From the NCBI GenBank assembly GCA_949841365.1, contig CATKZI010000001.1, positions 310,001-374,000 of the forward strand: a DNA stretch of 64,000 nucleotides, read 5' to 3'. Below, one piece after another: positions 1 to 8,476 of the stretch. How positions within the stretch are numbered: position 1 is the first letter of the stretch; each line of letters opens with the position of its first letter. The position numbers were made by a program, and so were the translations under genes. This stretch comes from an uncultured Candidatus Melainabacteria bacterium (GTDB taxonomy: Bacteria; Cyanobacteriota; Vampirovibrionia; Gastranaerophilales; Gastranaerophilaceae). Under the pieces are notes generated by a model. It saw nothing but the letters and a program-made list of their open reading frames with translations, was not told the DNA's origin and made no database searches.

Positions 1-1
1 G

Positions 2-445
2 AAAAATACAAATACATTTGCAGATTTGGAATCAGTTAACAGTTTGACTAAACATGCCAAAAAATTTAAACATTTATCAGAAGATACATCAGTTGAAGAA
101 TTAAATAAATTATTAAAAGAAACAAAATTGGACATTGTATTCGGAACTGCGACTAAAGAAAACAAAACATTAATAATTAAAACTGTACAAATAGCAAATC
201 AGGGCGCAATTGATGCTGCTAAACTTGAAAGAAAAGCTCTTATTTTAGAACATGTTGATGTAAAGAAAAAATCTATGAAAGATTTAGCAGCAAATGCTGA
301 TTACGAAACAAAATCAGTTTATAAAGCAATTAAAAAAGCAATCAGAAATACAAACCTGAAAGCTGCAGCTAAATGGGGCGCAATCGGTGCAGGTGTTCTT
401 GGTGCTGTTGGTCTTGGCGTTGGCGCAATGAATAAAAAATCTTAG
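2..445 (+). CDS. Hypothetical protein, 5' end outside window
   Basis: The frame is open from base 2 with no convincing start, so the gene begins upstream of the window; 147 codons are visible. The protein is rich in Lys, Ala, Leu and Glu and looks largely helical. It ends in a Gly/Ala-rich hydrophobic stretch (AIGAGVLGAVGLGVGA) followed by NKKS, which could be a C-terminal membrane anchor or glycine zipper. I recognise no family. Its last four bases overlap the end of the convergent acetyltransferase gene, and no terminator is visible between them. Confidence 0.7.
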   Translation, partial: KNTNTFADLESVNSLTKHAKKFKHLSEDTSVEELNKLLKETKLDIVFGTATKENKTLIIKTVQIANQGAIDAAKLERKALILEHVDVKKKSMKDLAANADYETKSVYKAIKKAIRNTNLKAAAKWGAIGAGVLGAVGLGVGAMNKKS

Positions 446-1455
446 TTTTTCAACGGCAAATATGATTGCGGATAATTATAATCCTCTTTGAACCCGATAT
501 TTCTATACATTTTTAATGCTTGGAAATTGTTGGTTTCGGTTGTCGTATTTACTTCCACAATCGGTTTTTCGCCGTTGTCTGCCCATTCAATCAGTTTTTC
601 AACTGATTTTTTCAAGAGATGTTTTGATAAACCCTTGCCCTGAAAATCTTTTTTAATAGATACAATCGGAATATTTGCAATTGACCCGCCTGTAAGGTTC
701 ATAAAACAAAATCCCACGGGTTCGTCTTTGTATAAAATTATGCTCGTTGCCTCGGGCAAAAATTCCGCGTAAATGTTTTCAACAATTTTTGAAATAATAT
801 CTTTTGTACCCTCAATTGTTTTAAATCTCGGGTCAAAAAGTGCGTCAGCACTGGTTTCAAAACCTTCCTGAACAACTTCTACCGCATCATCAAAGTATTT
901 GTTATCCCATTCAACGACTTTGTAATCTTCCGGTAATTCAGGAATTTCAGCCATTTTCAGGATTTCGCGGGAATTTGTTCCGGACATAAAAAATCTCAAA
1001 ACAGCAATGCCTACAAACTTAAATCCGTACAATGCAATATCGCCGATTAAATCTTTTTGCGCACCGAGCATCGGATAACATACGATTTTGTCAGCTCTTT
1101 CGGATTTGGTAAGCTCAAGAAACTTTTTAACCAAATACATTGCGCGCTCTTGCATATTTTCCATTTTAAAACAATGGATTATGTTAAGCTCAATAGCCTC
1201 TGAAATCGCTGTTGTATATACCAAAAACGCAACGGGAATTGAATCCTCAAACAGAACAAGACAATCTATAAGGTTTTTTTCGACAGCTTCCGTAAAATCC
1301 TCAAATCCCAATGGTTCAAGCTCAAATGAATATTCGTCGATTGCTCTGGTTCTGAAATCTTCGTAAACAGGTGCAAAACCTTTATAATCATTTTTGGTTA
1401 AAAGTCTTGCTTCAAATTTATTATCATCTTTTTCTGCGTGTTGGTAGGGTTGCAT
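442..1455 (-). CDS. Tandem GNAT-family N-acetyltransferase
   Basis: This 337-residue protein looks like two GNAT folds in series, enzymes that move an acetyl group from acetyl-CoA to an amine. The C-terminal half has the clearest acetyl-CoA site: motif A as DFQGKGLSKHLLKK and motif B as ALKMYRNIGF. The N-terminal half (about residues 15-165) keeps a similar strand-helix pattern but no clean motif A, so it may be non-catalytic. The substrate cannot be read from the sequence. The start has an AAAGGAA ribosome binding site. It lies 83 bases downstream of ribBA on the same strand and may be its own unit. Confidence 0.7.
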   Translation of the reverse strand: MQPYQHAEKDDNKFEARLLTKNDYKGFAPVYEDFRTRAIDEYSFELEPLGFEDFTEAVEKNLIDCLVLFEDSIPVAFLVYTTAISEAIELNIIHCFKMENMQERAMYLVKKFLELTKSERADKIVCYPMLGAQKDLIGDIALYGFKFVGIAVLRFFMSGTNSREILKMAEIPELPEDYKVVEWDNKYFDDAVEVVQEGFETSADALFDPRFKTIEGTKDIISKIVENIYAEFLPEATSIILYKDEPVGFCFMNLTGGSIANIPIVSIKKDFQGKGLSKHLLKKSVEKLIEWADNGEKPIVEVNTTTETNNFQALKMYRNIGFKEDYNYPQSYLPLKN

Positions 1456-1538
1456 GTTAATTCCTTTTTTTATCCTCTGTGACGATTTCTTACAAATTTA
1501 CTATATGTTGGTCAGTCACTTCGCTTTGCTCGTTTCCG

Positions 1539-2747
1539 TTAGAATAAATGGTGCATTTTTTCTTTTTTGGTTTCCATATACCGTTGATTGTAGTCATTAA
1601 TATACGGTTCTATTTTAACTATATCATGCACTGTCAATCCGTAACCGTTCAAACCGACGATTTTTTTCGGGTTATTTGTAATGAGGTTAAAATTGTTAAA
1701 TCCCAAATCGAGAATAATCTGTGCGCCCATGCCGTAATCTCTCAAATCAGCTTTGAACCCGAGCGAAAGGTTTGCTTCGACCGTATCTTGTCCGCATTCT
1801 TGAAGCTTGTAGGCTTTAATCTTGTTGATAATTCCGATACCTCTGCCCTCATGGCCTTTCATATAAATCAGCGCGCCTTTGCCGTATTCGTCAATCATTT
1901 TCAGAGCGCTGTGGAGCTGGTAATTGCAGTCACATTTAAGGCTTCCGAAAATGTCGCCCGTCAAACATTCGCTGTGAACGCGGATTAGCGGAATTTTATC
2001 AGAACCGTCATCTTTTACTAATGCAACGCATTCCTGCCCCGTGATTTGGTTCAAGTATCCGTAAATATCAAATTCGCCAAATTGTGTCGGTAAATGCGCT
2101 TCTGCTTCACGGGTAACGATTTTTTCTGATTTCAAACGGTATGCGATAAGTTCTGCAACAGAGATAAATTTAAGTCCGTGTTCTTTTGCAAACGCATAAA
2201 GTTCGTCACGTTTTGCCATGTGACCGTCTTTGCCCATAATTTCACACATCGGGCCTGCGGGTGTGTGTCCGCAAAGTCTTGCCAAATCAACAACGGCTTC
2301 TGTGTGGCCTGTTCTTGTCAAAACTCCGCCTTTTCTTGCAACACAGGGGAACAAATGTCCGGGTCTGCGCAAATCTGACGGTTGAGCGTCGGGTGCAAGA
2401 CAAACTTCAATTGTTTTTGCGCGGTCAAATGCCGAAATTCCCGTTGTTACTCCGAATTTTTCATCAGCGTCAATACTTACCGTAAATGCTGTTTTCATGC
2501 TTTCGGAATTTTGTTCGACCATTTGAGGAAGGTTCATTTTTTCTGCGATTTCGGGTGCTATTGCAAGGCAGATAAGTCCTTTTGCATGCTCTGCCATAAA
2601 TTTTATTATTTCAGGCGTAACCATTTGCCCAGAACAGATTAAGTCGCCTTCGTTTTCTCTGTCCTCATCGTCTGCAACGATAATCATTTTACCGTTTTTA
2701 AAATCTTCTAATGCACTTTCAATACTGTCAAATTTAAAATTATCCAT
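1539..2747 (-). CDS. ribBA: Bifunctional DHBP synthase / GTP cyclohydrolase II
   Basis: This 402-residue enzyme supplies both precursors of riboflavin. The RibB domain (about 1-200) makes 3,4-dihydroxy-2-butanone 4-phosphate from ribulose 5-phosphate and shows the acidic motif DDEDRENEGDL at residues 26-36 and RTGHTEAVVDLARL near 145-158. The RibA domain (about 205-402) opens the GTP ring; its zinc ligands are C261, C272 and C274 (C-x10-C-x-C), followed by the GHEGRGIG loop. Length matches the family. It starts on the base next to the ribE stop codon, so the two are surely co-transcribed in the order ribE-ribBA. Confidence 0.97.
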   Translation of the reverse strand: MDNFKFDSIESALEDFKNGKMIIVADDEDRENEGDLICSGQMVTPEIIKFMAEHAKGLICLAIAPEIAEKMNLPQMVEQNSESMKTAFTVSIDADEKFGVTTGISAFDRAKTIEVCLAPDAQPSDLRRPGHLFPCVARKGGVLTRTGHTEAVVDLARLCGHTPAGPMCEIMGKDGHMAKRDELYAFAKEHGLKFISVAELIAYRLKSEKIVTREAEAHLPTQFGEFDIYGYLNQITGQECVALVKDDGSDKIPLIRVHSECLTGDIFGSLKCDCNYQLHSALKMIDEYGKGALIYMKGHEGRGIGIINKIKAYKLQECGQDTVEANLSLGFKADLRDYGMGAQIILDLGFNNFNLITNNPKKIVGLNGYGLTVHDIVKIEPYINDYNQRYMETKKEKMHHLF

Positions 2748-3335
2748 TTATACAAACCCGTTTTCTTTCAAAAAATCTATTGTAATATCATTATTTTGCG
2801 TTGATAAAAATTTTTCAACATAACGACCCAAAATATCTGTTTCAATGTTCACAAAATCACCTGATTTAAGGTATTGCAAAGTCGTGTTTTCAAGTGTGTG
2901 AGGGATTATTGCCACTTCAAAAATATTTCTGTCTGTTTTGCTTACTGTAAGACTTACCCCGTCAATTGTGACAGAACCCTTGTAAACAACGTATCTTGAA
3001 AGTTCCTGAGGAATTTCAAACCTGCTGTTACCCAAATATTTTGCCGTTCCGTCCACGTGACCTTGAACAATATGCCCGCCCATTCTACTCTGAGGGGTTA
3101 ATGCGCGTTCAAGGTTTACTTTTCCTTTAAATCCTTTTGTAATACGGAGGGTTTCTGCGCTCACATCTGCCGAAAAAGAGTTTGGTTCAAGTGAAACAAC
3201 AGTCTGACAGCAACCGTTAATTGCAATACTGTCGCCGATTTGAGTTCCGTCTAAAACCTTTGAACACTCAACAACAAGTTTTGACCCGTCAAAACTTGTA
3301 ATCTGTCCTATTTCTTCTACAATCCCTGTGAACAT
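2748..3335 (-). CDS. ribE: Riboflavin synthase alpha chain
   Basis: This 195-residue protein dismutates two 6,7-dimethyl-8-ribityllumazine molecules to riboflavin. It has the typical start MFTGIVEEIG and two repeated lumazine-binding barrels (about 1-95 and 96-190), each with a GG-H-x-V-x-GHVDG-like or equivalent turn; the first reads GGHIVQGHVDG. It is the first gene of the ribE-ribBA operon. No FMN riboswitch is possible in the usual place, because the -10 box ends six bases before the ATG. ribH and ribD are not in the window. Confidence 0.96.
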   Translation of the reverse strand: MFTGIVEEIGQITSFDGSKLVVECSKVLDGTQIGDSIAINGCCQTVVSLEPNSFSADVSAETLRITKGFKGKVNLERALTPQSRMGGHIVQGHVDGTAKYLGNSRFEIPQELSRYVVYKGSVTIDGVSLTVSKTDRNIFEVAIIPHTLENTTLQYLKSGDFVNIETDILGRYVEKFLSTQNNDITIDFLKENGFV

Positions 3336-3341
3336 AAATAT

Positions 3342-3347
3342 ATTTTA
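3342..3347 (-). promoter_or_regulatory. -10 box of a predicted leaderless ribE promoter
   Basis: On the minus strand the extended -10 TGCTAAAAT ends six bases (ATATTT) before the ribE ATG. With the usual -10 to start-site distance, transcription would begin at or next to the A of the ATG. There is no Shine-Dalgarno sequence in between. Confidence 0.6.
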
Positions 3348-3418
3348 GCATGAATAAATTGCAATTAAAATATGTTCAATCTATAATATTAATGTTTTTA
3401 AGAACAAAGGAGAAAATT

Positions 3419-4219
3419 ATGTCTAGAAAACCTATTATTGCAGGAAACTGGAAAATGAATTTATGCCAATCAGAAGCTAAATCAGTTTTTGAAGGCGTTA
3501 AAAATTTCGTAAAAGATTATACAGCTCAAGAATTGCCGACAATCGTTATTGCTCCGGTATTCACTTCTATTTCTGCTGTAGAATCTGTTAAATGCAACTG
3601 CGGATGCGGCGGTAACAAAATTTCTATCGCAGGTCAAAACTGCCACTGGGAAAATTCAGGCGCATTTACAGGCGAAATTTCTGTTGAAATGTTGAAAGAT
3701 GCAGGATGTGATTATGTTATCATTGGTCACTCTGAAAGACGTCAATACTTCTCAGAAACTGATGAAATGATTAACAAAAAAGCTAAAGCAATTTTAGCTG
3801 GCGGTTTAATCCCTATCATCTGCTGCGGCGAAACTCTTGAACAAAGAGAAGCAGGCGAAACAGATTCATGGATTGCAGGTCAAATAAGAGCAGCATTAGA
3901 AGGTATTTCATCTGATGATGTTGCAAAATCTGTAATTGCTTACGAACCTATCTGGGCTATCGGTACCGGCAAAACTTGTGATTCAGACGAAGCAAACCGT
4001 GTAATCGCTATGATTAGAAGCGTTGTTAAAGAAGTTTCAGGTGCTGAAGCTGCTGATTCTATCAGAATTCTTTACGGCGGATCTGTTAAACCTTCAACAA
4101 TCGAAGAACAAATGTCAAAATCAGACATCGACGGTGCATTAATCGGCGGTGCTTCTTTGAAAGCTGAAAGCTTAAACGAAATTATTGAAAAAACTATGAA
4201 ATTATCATTAGTTCATTAG
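3419..4219 (+). CDS. tpiA: Triosephosphate isomerase
   Basis: This 266-residue glycolytic enzyme interconverts dihydroxyacetone phosphate and glyceraldehyde 3-phosphate. The substrate-binding lysine lies in AGNWKMN near the start, the catalytic histidine in IIGHSERR and the catalytic glutamate with the mobile loop in YEPIWAIGTGKT; the phosphate loop is LYGGSV. I chose the ATG at 3419 because AAAGGAG lies seven bases upstream; the frame also opens at 3350 but that extension has no ribosome site and no homology. A TATAAT at 3382-3387 is a possible promoter. A short Cys/Gly-rich insert, CNCGCGG, sits near residue 60. Confidence 0.97.
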   Translation: MSRKPIIAGNWKMNLCQSEAKSVFEGVKNFVKDYTAQELPTIVIAPVFTSISAVESVKCNCGCGGNKISIAGQNCHWENSGAFTGEISVEMLKDAGCDYVIIGHSERRQYFSETDEMINKKAKAILAGGLIPIICCGETLEQREAGETDSWIAGQIRAALEGISSDDVAKSVIAYEPIWAIGTGKTCDSDEANRVIAMIRSVVKEVSGAEAADSIRILYGGSVKPSTIEEQMSKSDIDGALIGGASLKAESLNEIIEKTMKLSLVH

Positions 4220-4228
4220 TTTGGTATT

Positions 4229-4254
4229 AAAGAGCGGATTATTCCGCTCTTTTT
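4229..4254 (+). terminator. Intrinsic terminator after tpiA
   Basis: A perfect 10-bp stem, AAAGAGCGGA / TCCGCTCTTT with a TTAT loop, is followed by a T run. It separates tpiA from the yceD-rpmF-fatty acid genes, although readthrough remains possible. Confidence 0.85.
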
Positions 4255-4272
4255 AAAAAAAAGGAGAGTAAG

Positions 4273-4524
4273 ATGGCACAACAATTTAACGCACAAAATA
4301 TAAAAAAAAGAACTTCTGTTTTAGTATTCTTAAAAGGTTCAACAGCACCGTTGGTGTTGTATGTTGAAAACCCCGAAGAACTTTATGCGGAATTGAAACA
4401 GGCAATTAAATCTCCGACAGCGGTTTTGATTGAAAAAGAAACTCAAGGACCGTTGAAAAAAGTTTGCTTTATATCAAATCAGGTTGCATCAATCGCAATT
4501 CAGGAAGAACAATTTGTAGGATAA
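4273..4524 (+). CDS. Conserved-looking small protein of unknown function
   Basis: An 83-residue protein with a good AAAGGAG site before its ATG. It has no signal peptide or cysteine motif. The middle (VLVFLKGSTAPLVLYVENPEELYAELKQAI) alternates strands and a helix and looks like a small alpha/beta domain. I do not recognise the family. Its stop lies two bases before the yceD start, so it is probably translated with yceD and rpmF; a link to ribosome assembly or lipid synthesis is only a guess from position. Confidence 0.75.
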   Translation: MAQQFNAQNIKKRTSVLVFLKGSTAPLVLYVENPEELYAELKQAIKSPTAVLIEKETQGPLKKVCFISNQVASIAIQEEQFVG

Positions 4525-4526
4525 AC

Positions 4527-5009
4527 ATGAAAATTTCTATCGAAGAACTCGAAAATACATCTTCAAAATCCCTTACAATTCATTTTGATGAAAAAATTGA
4601 AGGGTTAAATTGTGTTACTCCGATTGTTTCAGATTTAACAATTTTGTCACTGGGTGACTTTATCGAGATTAAAGGAAATGTTAAGGGAACTTTAATGCTC
4701 GAATGCGATTTGTGTTTGAAAGAATTTGAATACAAACTTGATTTCGATATAGATGAAATGTTTGCGAAAAACGCACTGTTAGAGGATTACGGGCAAGAAA
4801 CAGAGCTCAAAGACGGACAGTTCGTAACCGATTTAGAAGGCGCAGACGAGATTGATATTTATGACTTATTGTATCAATCTGTAATATTAAATTTACCAAA
4901 TAAAAAAGTTTGTGGTATAAATTGTAATGGGGACAAATTTTTGAAAGAAGAAAATTTGTCAGATCCGAGACTGGATGTTTTTAAAAATATCCAAATAAAG
5001 GAAATATAA
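4527..5009 (+). CDS. yceD: YceD/DUF177 family protein
   Basis: A 160-residue member of the YceD (DUF177) family, whose gene nearly always precedes rpmF and whose product is needed for normal 23S rRNA levels in the organisms studied. The diagnostic zinc-type cysteines are visible as CDLCLKEF near residue 60 and CGINC near residue 132, and the end DPRLDVFKNI is typical. The ATG at 4527 follows the previous stop by two bases; an earlier in-frame ATG at 4464 lies inside that gene and lacks a ribosome site. Confidence 0.88.
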   Translation: MKISIEELENTSSKSLTIHFDEKIEGLNCVTPIVSDLTILSLGDFIEIKGNVKGTLMLECDLCLKEFEYKLDFDIDEMFAKNALLEDYGQETELKDGQFVTDLEGADEIDIYDLLYQSVILNLPNKKVCGINCNGDKFLKEENLSDPRLDVFKNIQIKEI

Positions 5010-5039
5010 GTAGTAGAAAAAACATAAAGGAAAAGAAAA

Positions 5040-5348
5040 ATGGCAGTACCTAAGAAAAGAACAGGACATTCCGCTCAAGGACACAGAAGAAGTAACTGGA
5101 AAGCTACAAAACCGGAAACTACTAAATGCCCTAACTGCGGTGAAACAGTATTAACACACACAGTATGTACAGCTTGCGGAACTTACAAAGGACAACCTGT
5201 AAGTTTGAAAGACAGAGTTGAAGAAGTTGCGGTTGAAGAAAAAAAACCTGCAAAAAAATCAACTAAAAAAGCTGTAGAAGAAGTTAAAGCTGAAGAAACA
5301 ACAGAAGAAGTTGTTGAAGAAAAAAAAGAAGAAACTTCTGAAGAATAA
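5040..5348 (+). CDS. rpmF: 50S ribosomal protein L32 with acidic C-terminal tail
   Basis: The first 57 residues are a standard L32: MAVPKKRTGHSAQGHRRS and a zinc ribbon CPNCGE...CTACGTY (C-x2-C and C-x2-C). L32 is usually about 55-65 residues; this one has 102. The extra 45 are a low-complexity tail of E, K, V, A and T (for example KKSTKKAVEEVKAEE). Such tails are seen in some lineages but add nothing known to ribosome function. It is placed between yceD and plsX, the usual order. Confidence 0.97.
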   Translation: MAVPKKRTGHSAQGHRRSNWKATKPETTKCPNCGETVLTHTVCTACGTYKGQPVSLKDRVEEVAVEEKKPAKKSTKKAVEEVKAEETTEEVVEEKKEETSEE

Positions 5349-5356
5349 TTATAGCG

Positions 5357-5382
5357 GTTGAATGGCTTTTGCCATTCAACCT
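5357..5382 (+). terminator. Hairpin between rpmF and plsX
   Basis: Perfect 11-bp stem GGTTGAATGGC / GCCATTCAACC with a TTTT loop, followed by TTTTAT. It is likely a terminator or attenuator that lowers expression of the lipid genes relative to L32. Confidence 0.75.
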
Positions 5383-5417
5383 TTTATACCGTTAACTATT
5401 TTTTTGAGAGGGATAAG

Positions 5418-6473
5418 ATGACAAGAATAGCTATTGATGCAATGGGTGGTGATCATGCTCCATACGAGATTGTAGCAGGTGCTTTGTGGGCAGCTAAAGA
5501 ATATGGTGTTGGTTTAGAATTAGTAGGTAAAATTGATGAAATTAAAAATGTTCTTGAAGTTGTTAAGAACAAAGGCTTTTTGACTGACAAAGGCAGAGCA
5601 GGCAGAAAACATCGTATCAAAATTGATTATAATGATTTAGACATCAAACTTACCAACGCATCAGAAGTTATTGAAATGGGCGAGCCCGTAGGTCAGGCTA
5701 TTCGTAAGAAAAAAGATTCCTCTATTGTAAAGGCTGTGGAAGCAGTAGCTACAGGAAGTTCTGCGGCAGTTGTTGCAGCAGGTTCTACAGGGGCTGCTAT
5801 GGCATCAAGTTTGTTTGGATTAGGCCGCTTGCCGGGAATTGACAGACCTGCAATTGCTGCAACTTTACCTACTATGGATAAACCTATTGTGGTTATTGAT
5901 GCAGGTGCTAACAGCAATTCTACTCCTGAAATGCTTCATCAATTTGCCGTTATGGGTGCTATTTTTTCTGAACATGTTTTAGGGGTTAAAAATCCGAGAA
6001 TCGGTGTTTTAAATATCGGCGAGGAAGAAGGAAAAGGCAACGAACTTGCTAAAAATACTTTTAAATTATTGGAAGAATGCAAAGATAAAATCAATTTCGT
6101 CGGCAACGTAGAAGGTAAAGAGCTTTTCTCTAACGTTTGCGATGTTGTTGTATGTGACGGTTTTGTAGGTAATGTTGCATTGAAAGTTACAGAAGGAACA
6201 GGTTCTGTGCTTTTCAAAATGATTAAATACGAATTCAAAAGCGACTTAATCGGTATGATTTTAGGTTGGTTAGCTAAACCTTTCTTTAGAAGAATATATG
6301 CAAGAATTAACTACGAAGAATTCGGCGGAGCATTGCTTCTCGGTGTTAAAGGTATTACAATTATTTCACACGGCAGAAGTAAAGCTTATGCTATTAAAAA
6401 TGCAGTTCGTGTTGCAAAAGAAGCCGTTGAATCAGGTGTTAACGAAAAAATCGCTAAATTTTATGAGGAATAA
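5418..6473 (+). CDS. plsX: Phosphate acyltransferase PlsX
   Basis: This 351-residue peripheral membrane enzyme makes acyl-phosphate from acyl-ACP for phospholipid synthesis. It begins MTRIAIDAMGGDHAP, the family signature, and has the conserved GSTGAAM, DAGAN and EEFGGALLLGV segments. The ATG at 5418 is preceded by GAGAGGGATAAG; the frame is open further upstream through the hairpin, so that extension is rejected. It heads the run plsX-fabH-fabD-fabG-acpP-fabF. Confidence 0.96.
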   Translation: MTRIAIDAMGGDHAPYEIVAGALWAAKEYGVGLELVGKIDEIKNVLEVVKNKGFLTDKGRAGRKHRIKIDYNDLDIKLTNASEVIEMGEPVGQAIRKKKDSSIVKAVEAVATGSSAAVVAAGSTGAAMASSLFGLGRLPGIDRPAIAATLPTMDKPIVVIDAGANSNSTPEMLHQFAVMGAIFSEHVLGVKNPRIGVLNIGEEEGKGNELAKNTFKLLEECKDKINFVGNVEGKELFSNVCDVVVCDGFVGNVALKVTEGTGSVLFKMIKYEFKSDLIGMILGWLAKPFFRRIYARINYEEFGGALLLGVKGITIISHGRSKAYAIKNAVRVAKEAVESGVNEKIAKFYEE

Positions 6474-6475
6474 AT

Positions 6476-7486
6476 ATGACAGATAAATTAATCCCGCTTA
6501 AAATTGCGGGTGTAGGATACAGTTTACCCGAAACAGTTGTTACAAATGACGACTTAACAAAATTATATGAAACATCTGACGAATGGATTTATACCAGAAC
6601 AGGTATTAAAGAAAGACGCGTTGTTTCAGGCGAACAAAATGCGATTGATTTAGGGCTTGAAGCTTCTCAAAGAGCATTAGAAAAAGCTAATATGAAAGCT
6701 GATGATATCGATTTAATCATTGCAGCATCTTCAGCTCCTCCGGATTTATATCCTGCAATTGCATGCCATATTCATTCAAGATTGGGTATTGAAAAACAAA
6801 TCCCTGCATTTGATATTACAGCTGCATGCTCTGGTTTGATTTATGCTATGAGTATTGCAAAAGCTTACATTTCATCAGGTATGTATAAAAATATTCTGCT
6901 TGTTGCAACAGATAACAACTCAAGACTTGTTGACTGGACTAACAGAGGAACTTCAATTCTTTTTGGCGACGGTGCGGGTGCTATGGTATTAACTCCATCT
7001 GATGACGGTGTTGATGATATTATTGCAATTGATATTACTGCCGATGGTAATTTCGGACATTTAATAGAACTTCCGTTTGACGGTCAAAACTGTCCGTTGG
7101 TTGAACCTAACGAAAAAAGAGAAGCAAAAATTAAAATGAACGGACGCGGTGTTTATACATTTGTTGCAAAAGTTCTTCCTCATTATGTTGAAGAGTTAAT
7201 CCAAAAAGCAGGTATGAATGCTGATGACATTGATTATTTGATTCCTCACCAGGCAAATATCAGAATTATTCAGGCTGTCCAAGAAAGATTAGGATACTCT
7301 GATGACAAAGTTGTTACTAATATCAAATATTACGGTAACACATCAGCGGCATCTATTCCTATCGCATTGGCTGAAAGTGTTGAAAAAGGTAATGTAAAAC
7401 TTGGTTCAACAGCAATTCTTTGCGGATTTGGTGCAGGTATGACACTTGGCGGAGCAATTGTAAGGCTTCGCGAAGGTATTTGTTAA
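6476..7486 (+). CDS. fabH: Beta-ketoacyl-ACP synthase III
   Basis: This 336-residue enzyme starts fatty acid chains by condensing acetyl-CoA with malonyl-ACP. The catalytic triad is visible: Cys in DITAACSGLI, His in PHQANIRI and Asn in GNTSAASIP. The C-terminal GFGAGMTLGGAIVR glycine-rich strand is typical. The ATG follows the plsX stop by two bases and uses a GAGG site within the end of plsX, so translation is probably coupled. Confidence 0.97.
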   Translation: MTDKLIPLKIAGVGYSLPETVVTNDDLTKLYETSDEWIYTRTGIKERRVVSGEQNAIDLGLEASQRALEKANMKADDIDLIIAASSAPPDLYPAIACHIHSRLGIEKQIPAFDITAACSGLIYAMSIAKAYISSGMYKNILLVATDNNSRLVDWTNRGTSILFGDGAGAMVLTPSDDGVDDIIAIDITADGNFGHLIELPFDGQNCPLVEPNEKREAKIKMNGRGVYTFVAKVLPHYVEELIQKAGMNADDIDYLIPHQANIRIIQAVQERLGYSDDKVVTNIKYYGNTSAASIPIALAESVEKGNVKLGSTAILCGFGAGMTLGGAIVRLREGIC

Positions 7487-7509
7487 TTATAAGTATGGAG
7501 TATAAAAAA

Positions 7510-8457
7510 ATGAGTAAAAAAATAGCGTTTCTTTTTCCGGGTCAAGGTTCTCAAGCTGTTGGAATGGGAAAAGATTTGTATGAAAACTTTGAAGCTGCAA
7601 AAAATGTTTTTGACGTGGCTGACAAAGTTTTAGAAAAAAGTATTACAACAATGTGTTTTGAAGGCCCTGAAGATGCCCTAAAACAAACAGTTAACACACA
7701 ACCGTCAATTGTGACAATGTCAATTGCTGCTATGGAAGCTTTCAGAAATGAAATGAATATCGCTCCGGATTATGTTGCAGGACACTCTTTAGGTGAATAT
7801 TGTGCAATGTTTTCTGCAGGCGTAATGAGTTTAGAGAGCACTTTAAAAACAATCCAAAAACGCGCAGATTTAATGGCAGAAACAAAAGGTGGAGCTATGG
7901 CTGCCGTGCTTAACGCATCAGAAGAACAATTGAAAGCAGGATTGGAAGAAGGTTCAAAAGTCGGCTATGTTGATGTTGCAAACTATAACTCACCTGCTCA
8001 AGTAGTAATTACGGGTGATGATAATGCTGTTAAAGTAGCATCTGATTACTTGCTTGCAAACGGTGTAAGACGTATTGTTCCGCTTCCTGTTTCAGGTGCT
8101 TTCCACTCAAAATTCATGGAAAATGCAGGTAAAGAATTTGAAAACTTTGTATCAGATTTAGAATTAAACAATGCATCAATTCCTGTTATTACTAACGTTG
8201 ATGCTATAGAAACAACAGACAGCGCTGATTTCAGAGCAAAAATGCCAAAACAAATTTACTCATCAGTTCACTGGACACAAACTATTGAAAAAATGGTTTC
8301 AAACGGTGTTGAAATATTTATCGAAATCGGACCGGGCAAAGTTCTTGCAGGTTTAAATAAAAAAATTGCACCTGAAGCTAAAGTTTTCAATGTATTTGAT
8401 AAAGTGTCTTTGGATGCAACAGTCGCTTCTTTAAAAGAAGAATTAATGTGTGTATAG
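7510..8457 (+). CDS. fabD: Malonyl-CoA:ACP transacylase
   Basis: This 315-residue enzyme loads malonyl groups on acyl carrier protein. It shows FLFPGQGSQAVGMG at the start, the nucleophile serine in GHSLGEYCA, and the histidine in SGAFHSKFM. I chose the ATG at 7510 because GGAG lies ten bases upstream; an in-frame ATG at 7495 overlaps that site. It lies between fabH and fabG in the same direction. Confidence 0.97.
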   Translation: MSKKIAFLFPGQGSQAVGMGKDLYENFEAAKNVFDVADKVLEKSITTMCFEGPEDALKQTVNTQPSIVTMSIAAMEAFRNEMNIAPDYVAGHSLGEYCAMFSAGVMSLESTLKTIQKRADLMAETKGGAMAAVLNASEEQLKAGLEEGSKVGYVDVANYNSPAQVVITGDDNAVKVASDYLLANGVRRIVPLPVSGAFHSKFMENAGKEFENFVSDLELNNASIPVITNVDAIETTDSADFRAKMPKQIYSSVHWTQTIEKMVSNGVEIFIEIGPGKVLAGLNKKIAPEAKVFNVFDKVSLDATVASLKEELMCV

Positions 8458-8476
8458 AAAATAAGGAGAAAGATTA

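Noticed and set aside
3350-3418. N-terminal extension of tpiA from ATG 3350
   Set aside because: It would add 23 unrelated residues and ignore the AAAGGAG directly before 3419.
3336-3420. FMN riboswitch before ribE
   Set aside because: The -10 box lies six bases before the ATG, leaving no leader, and none of the conserved riboswitch segments are visible.
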